In this document: positions 6,189 to 13,174 of the stretch, one piece after another
How the letters are laid out: every line of letters begins with the position of its first letter
Numbering within the stretch: position 1 is the first letter of the stretch
NCBI GenBank assembly: GCA_900547965.1
Contig: URJE01000033.1
Span: forward strand, 1 to 15,989
Reading direction: 5' to 3'
DNA length: 15,989 nt
Source: an uncultured Eggerthella sp.
Lineage (GTDB): Bacteria; Actinomycetota; Coriobacteriia; Coriobacteriales; Eggerthellaceae
Made by a program: the position numbers and the translations under genes
The notes under the pieces: generated by a model
Database searches by the model: none
Seen by the model: only the letters and a program-made list of their open reading frames with translations
What the model was told of the DNA's origin: nothing

Positions 6189-8207
6189 ATGGCAAAAGAA
6201 TTTTTGACGGGCAACGAGGCATTCGCCCATGCCGCCCTTGAAGCGGGCGTGCGTGTGTGCGCCGGATATCCAGGCACGCCTTCTTCCGAGGTTATCGAAA
6301 CAGTGGCAAAAGAGCATGCCGCCGGTCGCGCCGAAGGCGTTCACGTTGAGTGGTCCACGAACGAAAAGGCGGCTTTGGAACTGCTGGCAGGCGCTGCCTA
6401 TTCTGGCGCGCGCACGCTGTACACTTGCAAGCAGGTGGGCTTGAACGTTGCCAGCGATGCGCTGATGTCGCTGAACTATGTGGGCGTGAAAGGCGGCACT
6501 GTTCTGTACGTGGCCGACGATCCGGGCCCCATTTCTTCCCAGACCGAGCAGGATACGCGTCGCTTTGCGGCATTCGCCAAGGTGCCGGTGTTCGACCCGG
6601 CAACGCCCGAGCAGGGATGCCAGATGATGGGCGCCGCCTACGACCTTTCCGAGAAGTACCAAACCCCCGTGCTAATGCGTCCCACCACGCGCGTGTGCCA
6701 TGCTTCTACCTACTTTGAGGTGGCCGAGCACACCCAGGCACGCACGCCCGAAGGCTTCAAGCGCGATTCGCGTTGGGTCATTTTCCCGAAGCGCTCCTAT
6801 GCTGCGCATGCGGAAATCAACGAACGCCTGGCAGCCATCGCGGATGATTTCTCCGAGAGCGAGTTCGACGCATTCAACCCCGTGTTCGGCGAAGGTGAAG
6901 ATGCCCAGTTCGGCATTGTTGCCGGGGGCATTTCGTACGCGTACACGCGTGAGGCGTTGCGCCTGCTGGAAGAGGAAGCGCAGGCCGGCAAGCTTGTGTG
7001 GGCGCAGGGTGCTCCCGCAGCGCCGATTCTCCCGCCGCAGTGCGAAGGCGGCTACTGCACCATGGGCGGCCCTGCTTATGGCAAGGCGGTGGAGGCTCTT
7101 CCCGCATATCGCGTCATGCAGGTTGGCACGCCGTATCCGTTCCCCCAGAAGCGCGCCGTGCGCTTTGCCGAGGGCTTAAGCGACGTGATCGTGTTCGAGG
7201 AGTTGGATCACGTCCTGGAAGACGAAATGCTGAAAACGGCGGGATGCGCACATGCTGCCTATCGCGTGCATGGCAAGCTGACAGGCGAAACCGCCGACCG
7301 CGGCGAAAACACAGTAGACGCCATTGCCACTCAGCTGCGTGCGTTCTTCGGCGTGCAACTGGCCGAGCCCCGCAAGGTGTTCGGGGCTGAAACGGCTATG
7401 GTCGCGGGTGCCGGTGAAGAAGCGGCCCAGGCTCAGCCGCCTGCCCGCCCTCCGCTGTTGTGCCCGGGCTGCCCGCATCGTGGCGCGTTCTATGCGGTGA
7501 AGTCTGCCTTGAAGAAGCCAAGCGATGGTATTTTCTGCGGCGATATCGGCTGTTATACGTTGGGCAACGCGAAGCCGTTGAACGCCGTCGACACCTGCCT
7601 GTGCATGGGTGCCGGCATCACGGTGGCGCAGGGCTTCAGCGTCGTGGAGCCCGGCAAGAAGGCTCTTTCGTTTGTGGGCGATTCCACTTTCTTCGCCAGC
7701 GGCATGACGGGCATTGCCAATGCGGTGTACAACCAGCACGACATCACGGTATGCGTGCTGGACAATGCCACCACGGCGATGACCGGATCACAGCCTCATC
7801 CTGGCACGGGCGTTACCTTGATGGGGCCCAAGTCCGAGCCGATTTCCATCGAAGCGGTGCTGCGCGCATTGGGCGTGAAAGTTATTACGCATGCCAACCC
7901 GCTGCGCTTGGATGAAGCGCGCGAAGCGGCTCGCGAAGCAATTTACTACGACGGCCCTTCGGCCATCATCTTTGAATCGCCCTGCGTGAAGCTGATCAAG
8001 CCTGGCGCTCCTGTGCGCTATCGCGAAGAGGCATGCACGGGCTGCGGTAAGTGCGTGCTGAAAATCGGGTGCCCTGCGCTTTCGTGGGACGTTGGGCATC
8101 GTCGCCCCGTTGTGGATGCTTCGCTGTGCAACGGCTGCGGCTTATGTACGTACCTGTGCGAAGATGACGCCCTTGAATGCGACGGGAACGAAGGGAGCGC
8201 GCAATGA
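6189..8207 (+). CDS. iorA: Indolepyruvate:ferredoxin oxidoreductase, alpha subunit
   Basis: IorA is the large subunit of the oxygen-sensitive enzyme that oxidatively decarboxylates aryl-pyruvates (from Trp, Phe and Tyr) to arylacetyl-CoA and CO2, reducing ferredoxin. It is 672 residues, slightly long for the family. The N-terminal pyrimidine-binding/transketolase-like part opens with the family motif GYPGTPSSEV. The thiamine-diphosphate part shows CGDIGCYTLG (450-459), GDSTFF (497 on) and the metal-binding DNATTAMTGSQPHPGTG region. The C-terminus carries two ferredoxin-like 4Fe-4S motifs: C616, C619, C622 and C628 (CTGCGKC...GCP), and C647, C650, C653 and C657 (CNGCGLCTYLC, without the usual following Pro). 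The ribosome site AAAAGGA overlaps the purE stop. The last four bases ATGA overlap the iorB start, so the two subunits are translationally coupled. Confidence 0.96.
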   Translation: MAKEFLTGNEAFAHAALEAGVRVCAGYPGTPSSEVIETVAKEHAAGRAEGVHVEWSTNEKAALELLAGAAYSGARTLYTCKQVGLNVASDALMSLNYVGVKGGTVLYVADDPGPISSQTEQDTRRFAAFAKVPVFDPATPEQGCQMMGAAYDLSEKYQTPVLMRPTTRVCHASTYFEVAEHTQARTPEGFKRDSRWVIFPKRSYAAHAEINERLAAIADDFSESEFDAFNPVFGEGEDAQFGIVAGGISYAYTREALRLLEEEAQAGKLVWAQGAPAAPILPPQCEGGYCTMGGPAYGKAVEALPAYRVMQVGTPYPFPQKRAVRFAEGLSDVIVFEELDHVLEDEMLKTAGCAHAAYRVHGKLTGETADRGENTVDAIATQLRAFFGVQLAEPRKVFGAETAMVAGAGEEAAQAQPPARPPLLCPGCPHRGAFYAVKSALKKPSDGIFCGDIGCYTLGNAKPLNAVDTCLCMGAGITVAQGFSVVEPGKKALSFVGDSTFFASGMTGIANAVYNQHDITVCVLDNATTAMTGSQPHPGTGVTLMGPKSEPISIEAVLRALGVKVITHANPLRLDEAREAAREAIYYDGPSAIIFESPCVKLIKPGAPVRYREEACTGCGKCVLKIGCPALSWDVGHRRPVVDASLCNGCGLCTYLCEDDALECDGNEGSAQ

Positions 8208-8815
8208 TCAACGTTTCTCTTGCCGGCATCGGCGGACAGGGCAGCGTACTCGCTGCGAAGATCTTGGCCGAAGCGGCCCGATCGAAGGGTTGGCAGGTGC
8301 GCACGGCTGAAACCACGGGCATGGCGCAGCGCGGCGGCGACGTTATGAGCCACGTGCGCATGGGCAGCAACGGCGAAGAAGTGTTTTCGCCGTTGCCTGG
8401 CGATGCGTCCGACGATGTGATCATCGCGCTTGAGCCTGGCGAGGGCCTACGCGCCCTTCACCTGTTGAAGCCCTCGGGCGTGATGGTGGTTGCCCGCTCG
8501 GGCGTTGCCCCTACGGTGGGCGATTTCAAATCACCTTCGTACGACCCCGCTAAGATGATCGATGCCCTGCAGGCATCGGGCGCTCACGTGGTTGTGGTGG
8601 ACGATGTTGCCCTGTGCGACGCGTTGGGCTCCCGCAAGGCGCTGAACATCATCATGCTGGCAAGCGCCCTTAAAGCGGTAAACGCACCCGAAAGCGAAAG
8701 CGCTCTTCGCGGTGTGTTGACGCTCGATGACATGCGTGCCGTTGTTCCTGCTTGCGTGAAGGAGCGTTTCGTTGAGATGAACCTTCGCGCCGTCAGCCTG
8801 GTTGAAGGCGCGTAG
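8204..8815 (+). CDS. iorB: Indolepyruvate:ferredoxin oxidoreductase, beta subunit
   Basis: IorB is the small (gamma-type, POR_N-like 'pyruvate/ketoisovalerate ferredoxin oxidoreductase') subunit, 203 residues, a normal length. It shows the glycine-rich N-terminal GIGGQGSVLAAKIL motif and the following ETTGMAQRGG that are characteristic of this subunit, and a mid-protein region ALEPGEGLRAL. ATG 8204 is chosen because it overlaps the iorA stop (ATGA) and has AAGGGAG (8191-8197) upstream; an in-frame upstream start at 8177 lies inside iorA and adds nothing conserved. It forms the catalytic heteromer with IorA in the cytosol. The last codons (from 8791) are the first unit of a tandem repeat that continues past the stop. 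Confidence 0.95.
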   Translation: MINVSLAGIGGQGSVLAAKILAEAARSKGWQVRTAETTGMAQRGGDVMSHVRMGSNGEEVFSPLPGDASDDVIIALEPGEGLRALHLLKPSGVMVVARSGVAPTVGDFKSPSYDPAKMIDALQASGAHVVVVDDVALCDALGSRKALNIIMLASALKAVNAPESESALRGVLTLDDMRAVVPACVKERFVEMNLRAVSLVEGA

Positions 8816-8994
8816 TCCAATCGGCGGGTGCGCCGCCGATCCGGTTGGAGCGCGCAGCCCGATTGATGCAAGTGCCGTCGGCCTGGTTGGGAAGTGCGCG
8901 GCTCAATCGGCGCTCAAGCCGCCACCCTGGGCTCGGGCGCGCAACCCGATCGACGCTCACGCCGCCAGCCTAGGTTTGGGTGCGTAACTCGATT
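8791..8994. repeat. Five-unit degenerate 43-44 bp tandem repeat starting inside iorB
   Basis: The iorB end with its stop (8791-8826) is closely echoed at 8876-8912 (CGTC-GCCTGGTTG at the left, CAATCGGCG at the right). Anchor words with the same layout, GCGC...GAT/AAT, recur at 8808, 8852, 8895, 8939 and 8982; the GAT/AAT part falls at 8819, 8861, 8905, 8948 and 8991, a period of 42-44 bases. Directly after the stop, ATCGGCG (8820-8826) and CGCCGAT (8834-8840) form a perfect hairpin without a T-run. No gene is seen between iorB and paaK. Confidence 0.8.
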
Positions 8995-9003
8995 ATTCCG
9001 ATA

Positions 9004-9033
9004 CGTTTCGCTTTATCGTGATAGAGTGAAACG
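9004..9033. promoter_or_regulatory. 30-bp palindrome, putative operator upstream of paaK
   Basis: CGTTTCGCTTTATC (9004-9017), GT, GATAGAGTGAAACG (9020-9033): 12 of 14 positions pair as inverted repeat. Inside it TGATAGAGT (9019-9027) could serve as an extended -10, so a regulator bound here would block the promoter. The size suggests a dimeric repressor of the TetR or GntR type. The regulator gene is not in the window. Confidence 0.55.
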
Positions 9034-9054
9034 CATCATCTGTAATTTGCTTAG

Positions 9055-9094
9055 AAGCCGCAAGGAGGTTTGCCCCCTATTTGCGGTTTGTTTT
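9055..9094 (+). promoter_or_regulatory. Hairpin with buried Shine-Dalgarno and T-run in the paaK leader
   Basis: AAGCCGCAA (9055-9063) pairs with TTGCGGTTT (9081-9089, one G-U). The inner GGAGG faces CCCCC, and TGTTTT follows. It has the form of an intrinsic terminator, either ending iorAB readthrough or acting as an attenuator in the paaK leader. The stem contains the near-perfect ribosome site AAGGAGGT (9062-9069), followed in the paaK frame by a TTG at 9081. Confidence 0.5.
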
Positions 9095-9134
9095 CAGCGT
9101 AACAAGGCAACCTGCTACACAGAAAGGCAGACCC

Positions 9135-10370
9135 ATGGAATTGACCGACGAGCAGTTCTCCCTCATCAAGGAGCAGTTCAAGACGCTGAAGGAGCGTTCG
9201 CCCTTCTATGCGAAGAAGTTCGAGGGCATCGATCTTTCTGATATTCAGACTCAGGAAGATTTCGAGAAGCTGCCTTTCTCCGAAAAGGCGGACCTGCGCG
9301 AGGCCTATCCGCTGGGATTGGCCGCTGTGCCCGAGGAAAAGATCGTTCGCATCCATTCCTCTTCTGGCACCACGGGCATTCCGGTAGTAATTCCCTACAC
9401 CCAAAAGGATGTTGACGACTGGGCCACGATGTTTGCGCGTTGCTATGAAACGGTGGGCATCACCAACAAAGACCGCATTCACATTACGCCGGGCTATGGC
9501 CTGTGGACGGCTGGTATCGGCTTCCAGCTTGGTGCCGAAAAGCTGGGTGCTATGGCGGTGCCGCTGGGTCCGGGCAACACCGAAAAGCAGCTCACTATGA
9601 TGGAAGATTTGCAGTCTACCGTTCTGTGCGCCACCTCCTCTTATGCTTTGCTTCTTGCCGAAGCAATTGCCGAGCGCGGCATCCGCGACAAGCTTGCTCT
9701 GAAGAAGGGCGTTATCGGTTCCGAGCGTTGGAGCGAAAAGATGCGCCATCGCATTGAAACAGAGCTGGGCATCGAGATCTTCGACATCTACGGCCTTACT
9801 GAAATCTACGGCCCGGGCATTGGCATTTCTTGTCACGAGCACGACGGCATGCATCTGTGGAACGACTACGTGTATGCCGAGGTTGTTAACCCGAAAACGG
9901 GCGAGCCTGTGCCTGACGGCGAAGTCGGCGAGCTGGTTCTTACCACCCTGCGCAAGGAGGGCGCTCCGCTTATCCGCTACCGTACGCACGATCTTACGCG
10001 CATCATTCCCGGCGATTGCGCTTGCGGCATGAAGCATCCTCGCATCGATACGCTGGTGGGACGCACCGACGACATGTTCAAGGTCAAGGGCGTTAACATG
10101 TTCCCTGCCCAGGTGGAAGAGGTTATCGCCGCAACCTCGGGTACGTCTTCCGAGTACCAGGTAATGATCGAGCATATCATGGGCCGCGACGTGCTTACGG
10201 TGCTGTTCGAAACGTCGCTTGAAGGCGAGGCTCTGCAGCGCTGCGAAGAAGAGCTGGCGCTCATTTTCAAGGCGAAGATCGGCTGCACCCCCGATGCTAA
10301 GGGTGTGCCCATTGGCGAGCTCCCCCGTTCCGAGAAAAAGACCCAGCGCATCTTCGACAGCCGCTACTAA
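9135..10370 (+). CDS. paaK: Phenylacetate/arylacetate-CoA ligase
   Basis: This is an AMP-forming ligase of the PaaK family, 411 residues, that activates phenylacetate or related arylacetates with ATP and CoA. The N-terminal SPFYAKKFEG...LPFSEKADLREAYP region is typical. The ATP-binding P-loop is SSSGTTGIP (75-83). The adenylate motif is YGLTEIYGPG (219 on). The hinge and later motifs appear as RYRTHDLTR, GRTDDMFKVKGVNMFP and the C-terminal KTQRIFDSR. ATG 9135 has AGAAAGG 7 bases upstream and aligns with the family's usual N-terminus. An in-frame TTG at 9081 behind AAGGAGGT would add 18 residues but is 11-12 bases from that site. It follows iorAB, so it handles the arylacetate/arylacetyl-CoA step of aromatic amino acid metabolism. 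Separate control by the upstream palindrome is likely (inference). Confidence 0.93.
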   Translation: MELTDEQFSLIKEQFKTLKERSPFYAKKFEGIDLSDIQTQEDFEKLPFSEKADLREAYPLGLAAVPEEKIVRIHSSSGTTGIPVVIPYTQKDVDDWATMFARCYETVGITNKDRIHITPGYGLWTAGIGFQLGAEKLGAMAVPLGPGNTEKQLTMMEDLQSTVLCATSSYALLLAEAIAERGIRDKLALKKGVIGSERWSEKMRHRIETELGIEIFDIYGLTEIYGPGIGISCHEHDGMHLWNDYVYAEVVNPKTGEPVPDGEVGELVLTTLRKEGAPLIRYRTHDLTRIIPGDCACGMKHPRIDTLVGRTDDMFKVKGVNMFPAQVEEVIAATSGTSSEYQVMIEHIMGRDVLTVLFETSLEGEALQRCEEELALIFKAKIGCTPDAKGVPIGELPRSEKKTQRIFDSRY

Positions 10371-10380
10371 ATATTGCTGG

Positions 10381-10409
10381 CGCCGCCCTTAGGGGCGGCG
10401 TTTTTTTTT
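10381..10409 (+). terminator. Strong intrinsic terminator after paaK
   Basis: CGCCGCCC (10381-10388), loop TTAG, GGGCGGCG (10393-10400), then nine Ts. It lies 10 bases after the paaK stop. Confidence 0.97.
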
Positions 10410-10484
10410 GCGGTGCAGGCTGGGCGTGTTGGTGCGTTTGGCAGTCAGTGCATCCCTGATAGCTACTGCAGACAAGTTCTACGT

Positions 10485-10511
10485 GTGCCGCTCCATGAGC
10501 GGCACTTTTTT
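10485..10511 (+). terminator. Second intrinsic terminator, about 85 bases after the first
   Basis: GTGCCGCT (10485-10492), loop CCATG, AGCGGCAC (10498-10505), then six Ts. No gene lies between the two terminators (10410-10484). It is either a back-up terminator or the 3' end of a short transcript. No good promoter for such a transcript was found. Confidence 0.92.
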
Positions 10512-10645
10512 ATGCGCTGGCTATGAATGGCGCTTGTTTATGTGCGGGTTTTGACTTGCGGGGGAAATGGCGCGCGCCGTTGCCCCCGCACGGTGTTCCG
10601 TACAGGCCGTTTTCAGGTTACGAATCTCTAGAATGTGTTATCGCG

Positions 10646-10654
10646 TGTTATGAT
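10646..10654 (+). promoter_or_regulatory. Extended -10 promoter of the methyltransferase-nik operon
   Basis: TGTTATGAT is TGn plus TATGAT (5 of 6 to consensus), 42 bases before the methyltransferase start. The -35 region is weak. Its last bases overlap the dyad at 10652-10680, as expected for a repressor-controlled promoter. GTGTTA occurs twice just here (10635 and 10645). Confidence 0.55.
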
Positions 10655-10680
10655 GTTACGGTCTTGAAAGAAGTAACATC
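10652..10680. promoter_or_regulatory. NikR-like operator: perfect dyad GATGTTAC-N13-GTAACATC
   Basis: GATGTTAC (10652-10659) and GTAACATC (10673-10680) are perfect inverted repeats separated by 13 bases. From memory, comparative work on NikR in other anaerobes (such as Desulfovibrio) described boxes of the form GTGTTAC-N13/14-GTAACAC; the core TGTTAC-N13-GTAACA here is identical in sequence and spacing. Position over the -10 and directly before a NikABCD-type importer operon supports nickel repression. No nikR gene is in the window. Confidence 0.65.
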
Positions 10681-10695
10681 GATGCAGAAGGGGAC

Positions 10696-12192
10696 ATGAT
10701 GCAGGAAGCCGCACTTGATCCCAATTACGAATCACTTTCCTGGTCCGATTCCGATGACTATGACCAGTACGTGAACGAAGAACTGGAAGATTCCCGCTCG
10801 GCCAAGTGGGTTGGGTTGGTTTCTCGCTTGGCGGGGTGTTCCCTCGAAGGGAAAACCGTTCTTGATCTGGGCTGTGGTCCTGGATTCTTCCCCTGTGCGC
10901 TTGGTGCAGAAGGCGCCAAGGTGTATGGCATCGACACCTCCGACAACATGCTGGCGTGCGCTCGCGCGAATGCCGAAAAACGTGGCGTTGACGCTGTGAT
11001 GCTTCATATGGATGCCGAAAGCTTGAGCTTCCCCGAGGCAACCTTCGACCTGGTTGTGACGCGCAACGTTACGTGGACGCTGCCGAATCCGGTTGCCGCA
11101 TATCGTGAATGCCTGAAGGTTTTGAGGCCCGGCGGAAAGCTGCTCGTATTCGATGCAAATTGGCACCACGAGTTCTACAGCGAAGCTGTTGCGCAGAAGG
11201 TGCGCGAAAACGAAGCGGCGTATTGCCGGAAAACCGGCATGCGCACGGCCGTGTGCACTAACGACAAACCCTATTACGATTCTCTTCCTCTTTCTTCGGT
11301 AGTGCGTCCCGCATGGGATGCCGATGCCCTGGCACAGGTGGGCTTCGACGGCATCACGGTAATTGAAGATGCCGGCAAGGAGGTATACCTGGATTGGGAA
11401 TATGAGCTTTATGGCGCTTCACCCCTGTTTGCCGTGGTTGCGGAAAAGCCTGTTGCTGCTGCAGAAGGAAGCGAAGCCTTCAACGTGCTCAGGGCTACGC
11501 GTGATTATTGGAACGAGCGTTCCAACACGTTTGGACTCGATGGCTCTATCGACAAATGGGGCGACCTCATCCAGCAAAAGCTCCTGCAGCGTGGCGTTAC
11601 ATCTCCCTGGATTCTTGATGCCGGCTGTGGCACGGGAGCGATGGCGCTCACCCTTGCGTCACGTGGGTACCGCGTGTGCGGCGTGGACTTTTCTCAGGGC
11701 ATGCTGTTGCATGCTCGTATGAATGCAAAGCATCAGGGCCTGGAAATTCCCCTGGTGCTGGGCTGCGTCGATCAGCTGCCGTTTGTTTCTGAAACCTTCG
11801 ATGTAGTGGTAAGCCGCAATGTGCTTTCCAACCTTGCTGTTGCCAAGGAGGCCTTGGAAAGCTGGCGCGATGCGTTGCGCCCTGGCGGTTATCTGGTGTA
11901 TTTCGATTCTTCTTGGTGGCACTACCTTCACGAAGAATCGCTGGATGCCAAGCGCGCCCTTGCGTATGGCACGGGTTCTTCGCCCATCTTCAACGTCCTG
12001 GAAGAGCTTGCGAAAGATATGCCCATTGCTGCGGCGGATCGTCCTGCGTGGGACGTGATGGCCCTTCGTTCGCTCGGGTTCGAGGTCGAAGCGGTTGAAG
12101 ATGTTTCTTCGCGTGTGTGGACGGCCGAAGAGCAGCAGCGCTATGAATTTGCCCCACAGTTCATGGTGGTTGCGCGAAAGCCCGTTTGCTAG
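10696..12192 (+). CDS. Tandem-duplicated class I SAM-dependent methyltransferase
   Basis: This is a 498-residue protein made of two related methyltransferase domains. The SAM-binding motif I is LDLGCGPG (56-63) in the first half and LDAGCGTG (307-314) in the second, about 251 residues apart. Both halves then share an acidic motif II (YGIDTSDNML, CGVDFSQGML), a SRN/TRNV segment, LRPGG, an unusual FD-x-x-W-x-H segment (FDANWHH, FDSSWWH), and a late RPAWD-x-x-AL-x-x-x-GF segment. The whole unit was therefore duplicated and fused, and both SAM sites look intact. ATG 10696 is followed at once by a second ATG (10699) that is better spaced from AAGGGG (10688-10693), so the true start may be 10699. 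It leads the operon; nikB starts 7 bases after its stop. The substrate is unknown. The context suggests a role in metal handling, such as methylating a nickel ligand (inference). Confidence 0.85.
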   Translation: MMQEAALDPNYESLSWSDSDDYDQYVNEELEDSRSAKWVGLVSRLAGCSLEGKTVLDLGCGPGFFPCALGAEGAKVYGIDTSDNMLACARANAEKRGVDAVMLHMDAESLSFPEATFDLVVTRNVTWTLPNPVAAYRECLKVLRPGGKLLVFDANWHHEFYSEAVAQKVRENEAAYCRKTGMRTAVCTNDKPYYDSLPLSSVVRPAWDADALAQVGFDGITVIEDAGKEVYLDWEYELYGASPLFAVVAEKPVAAAEGSEAFNVLRATRDYWNERSNTFGLDGSIDKWGDLIQQKLLQRGVTSPWILDAGCGTGAMALTLASRGYRVCGVDFSQGMLLHARMNAKHQGLEIPLVLGCVDQLPFVSETFDVVVSRNVLSNLAVAKEALESWRDALRPGGYLVYFDSSWWHYLHEESLDAKRALAYGTGSSPIFNVLEELAKDMPIAAADRPAWDVMALRSLGFEVEAVEDVSSRVWTAEEQQRYEFAPQFMVVARKPVC

Positions 12193-12199
12193 GCGCCCC

Positions 12200-13174
12200 A
12201 TGAAAAAAATGATCGTACAGCGACTGCTTCATCTTGTGGTGGTGCTGTTCTTGGTAACGCTTGTCTCGTTTTTCCTGATGTACTTTTCTCCTGGCGACCC
12301 GGTTACGGCGCTCCTGTCGCGCGGCGGCACGGTGCCCGACCCGGATGTGGTTGCTCGGAAGAGAGCGGAGCTTGGCCTGGACCAGCCCGTGGCAGAACAG
12401 TACGTTGCGTGGCTGGCAGGGGTATTCCAGGGCAACCTGGGAATATCGATCAGCTCGGGACGGCCCGTTGCGGCAGAAATCGCCGCGCGTATGCCGGCAA
12501 CGCTGTTTTTGGCAGTTGTTTCCCTTGCGCTCACGCTTGCGGTGTCCATTCCCCTTGGTTGCCTGTGCGCCTTGAAGAAGAACCGCGCCGCCGACCTGGT
12601 CATTCGCTTCGTTTCCTTTGTGGGAGCTTCGGTTCCAGGCTTTTTGATGGCCCTGATCTTGATATTCGTGTTCTCCCTAACGCTTCACTGGCTGCCCAGC
12701 ATCGGAAGCATGAAGGGTGCGGGCTGGGTTTTGCCTGTGTTGACGTTGGTTCTTTGCGAATCGGCGATGTACATCCGTCAAATCCGCACCATCGTGTTGC
12801 AAGAAATGGAGCAGGATTACGTTGAGGCGGCGCGTCTGCGCGGCATTTCTGACGTTGCCATTTTGTCCCGCAGCGTGCTGAAGGCCACGGCGCCTACGAT
12901 CTTGGTGTTGACGGGTATGACGTTTGCACAGCTTTTAGGTGGCAGTGCCATTATCGAAAACGTATTCAGCTGGCCTGGCATCGGCTTCTATGCGGTGCAG
13001 GCGGTGTTTGCGCGTGATTACCCGGTAGTTCAGGCGTATGTGCTTATCGTTGCGGTGCTCTTTGTGCTGGTCAACCTTTGCGTTGACTTGCTTCAGGCTC
13101 GTATTGACCCTCGTGCCCGCTTGGCGTTGGGGCAATCTGCCGCCCAGGATAGACGGGGTGGTGAGCATGTCTAG
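12200..13174 (+). CDS. nikB: Nickel/peptide-type ABC importer permease, NikB/DppB-like
   Basis: This is an integral membrane permease of the DppB/OppB/NikB family, 324 residues. The protein begins with a basic end and a first membrane helix (MIVQRLLHLVVVLFLVTLVSF), followed by the family's external segment with FSPGDPV and the ELGLDQPVAEQYVAWL motif typical of this subunit. Five further helices follow. The ATPase-contacting EAA loop reads YVEAARLRGIS (E209, A210, A211, G215). ATG 12200 is chosen at the family N-terminus; an open frame back to 12095 overlaps the methyltransferase gene. The ribosome site is weak (AGG in TAGGCG), suggesting coupling to the upstream gene. Nickel as substrate is inferred from the operator; on sequence alone it could be a dipeptide or other metal-complex system. 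The nikC start overlaps its end by 8 bases. Confidence 0.88.
   Translation: MKKMIVQRLLHLVVVLFLVTLVSFFLMYFSPGDPVTALLSRGGTVPDPDVVARKRAELGLDQPVAEQYVAWLAGVFQGNLGISISSGRPVAAEIAARMPATLFLAVVSLALTLAVSIPLGCLCALKKNRAADLVIRFVSFVGASVPGFLMALILIFVFSLTLHWLPSIGSMKGAGWVLPVLTLVLCESAMYIRQIRTIVLQEMEQDYVEAARLRGISDVAILSRSVLKATAPTILVLTGMTFAQLLGGSAIIENVFSWPGIGFYAVQAVFARDYPVVQAYVLIVAVLFVLVNLCVDLLQARIDPRARLALGQSAAQDRRGGEHV

Noticed and set aside
7176..7739. Minus-strand open frames inside iorA
   Set aside because: They are antisense shadows of a clearly conserved gene, with no independent coding evidence.
10682..10699. Five-codon upstream frame (ATG CAG AAG GGG ACA TGA) overlapping the methyltransferase start
   Set aside because: It has no ribosome site of its own and is too short to judge; most likely chance within the Shine-Dalgarno region.
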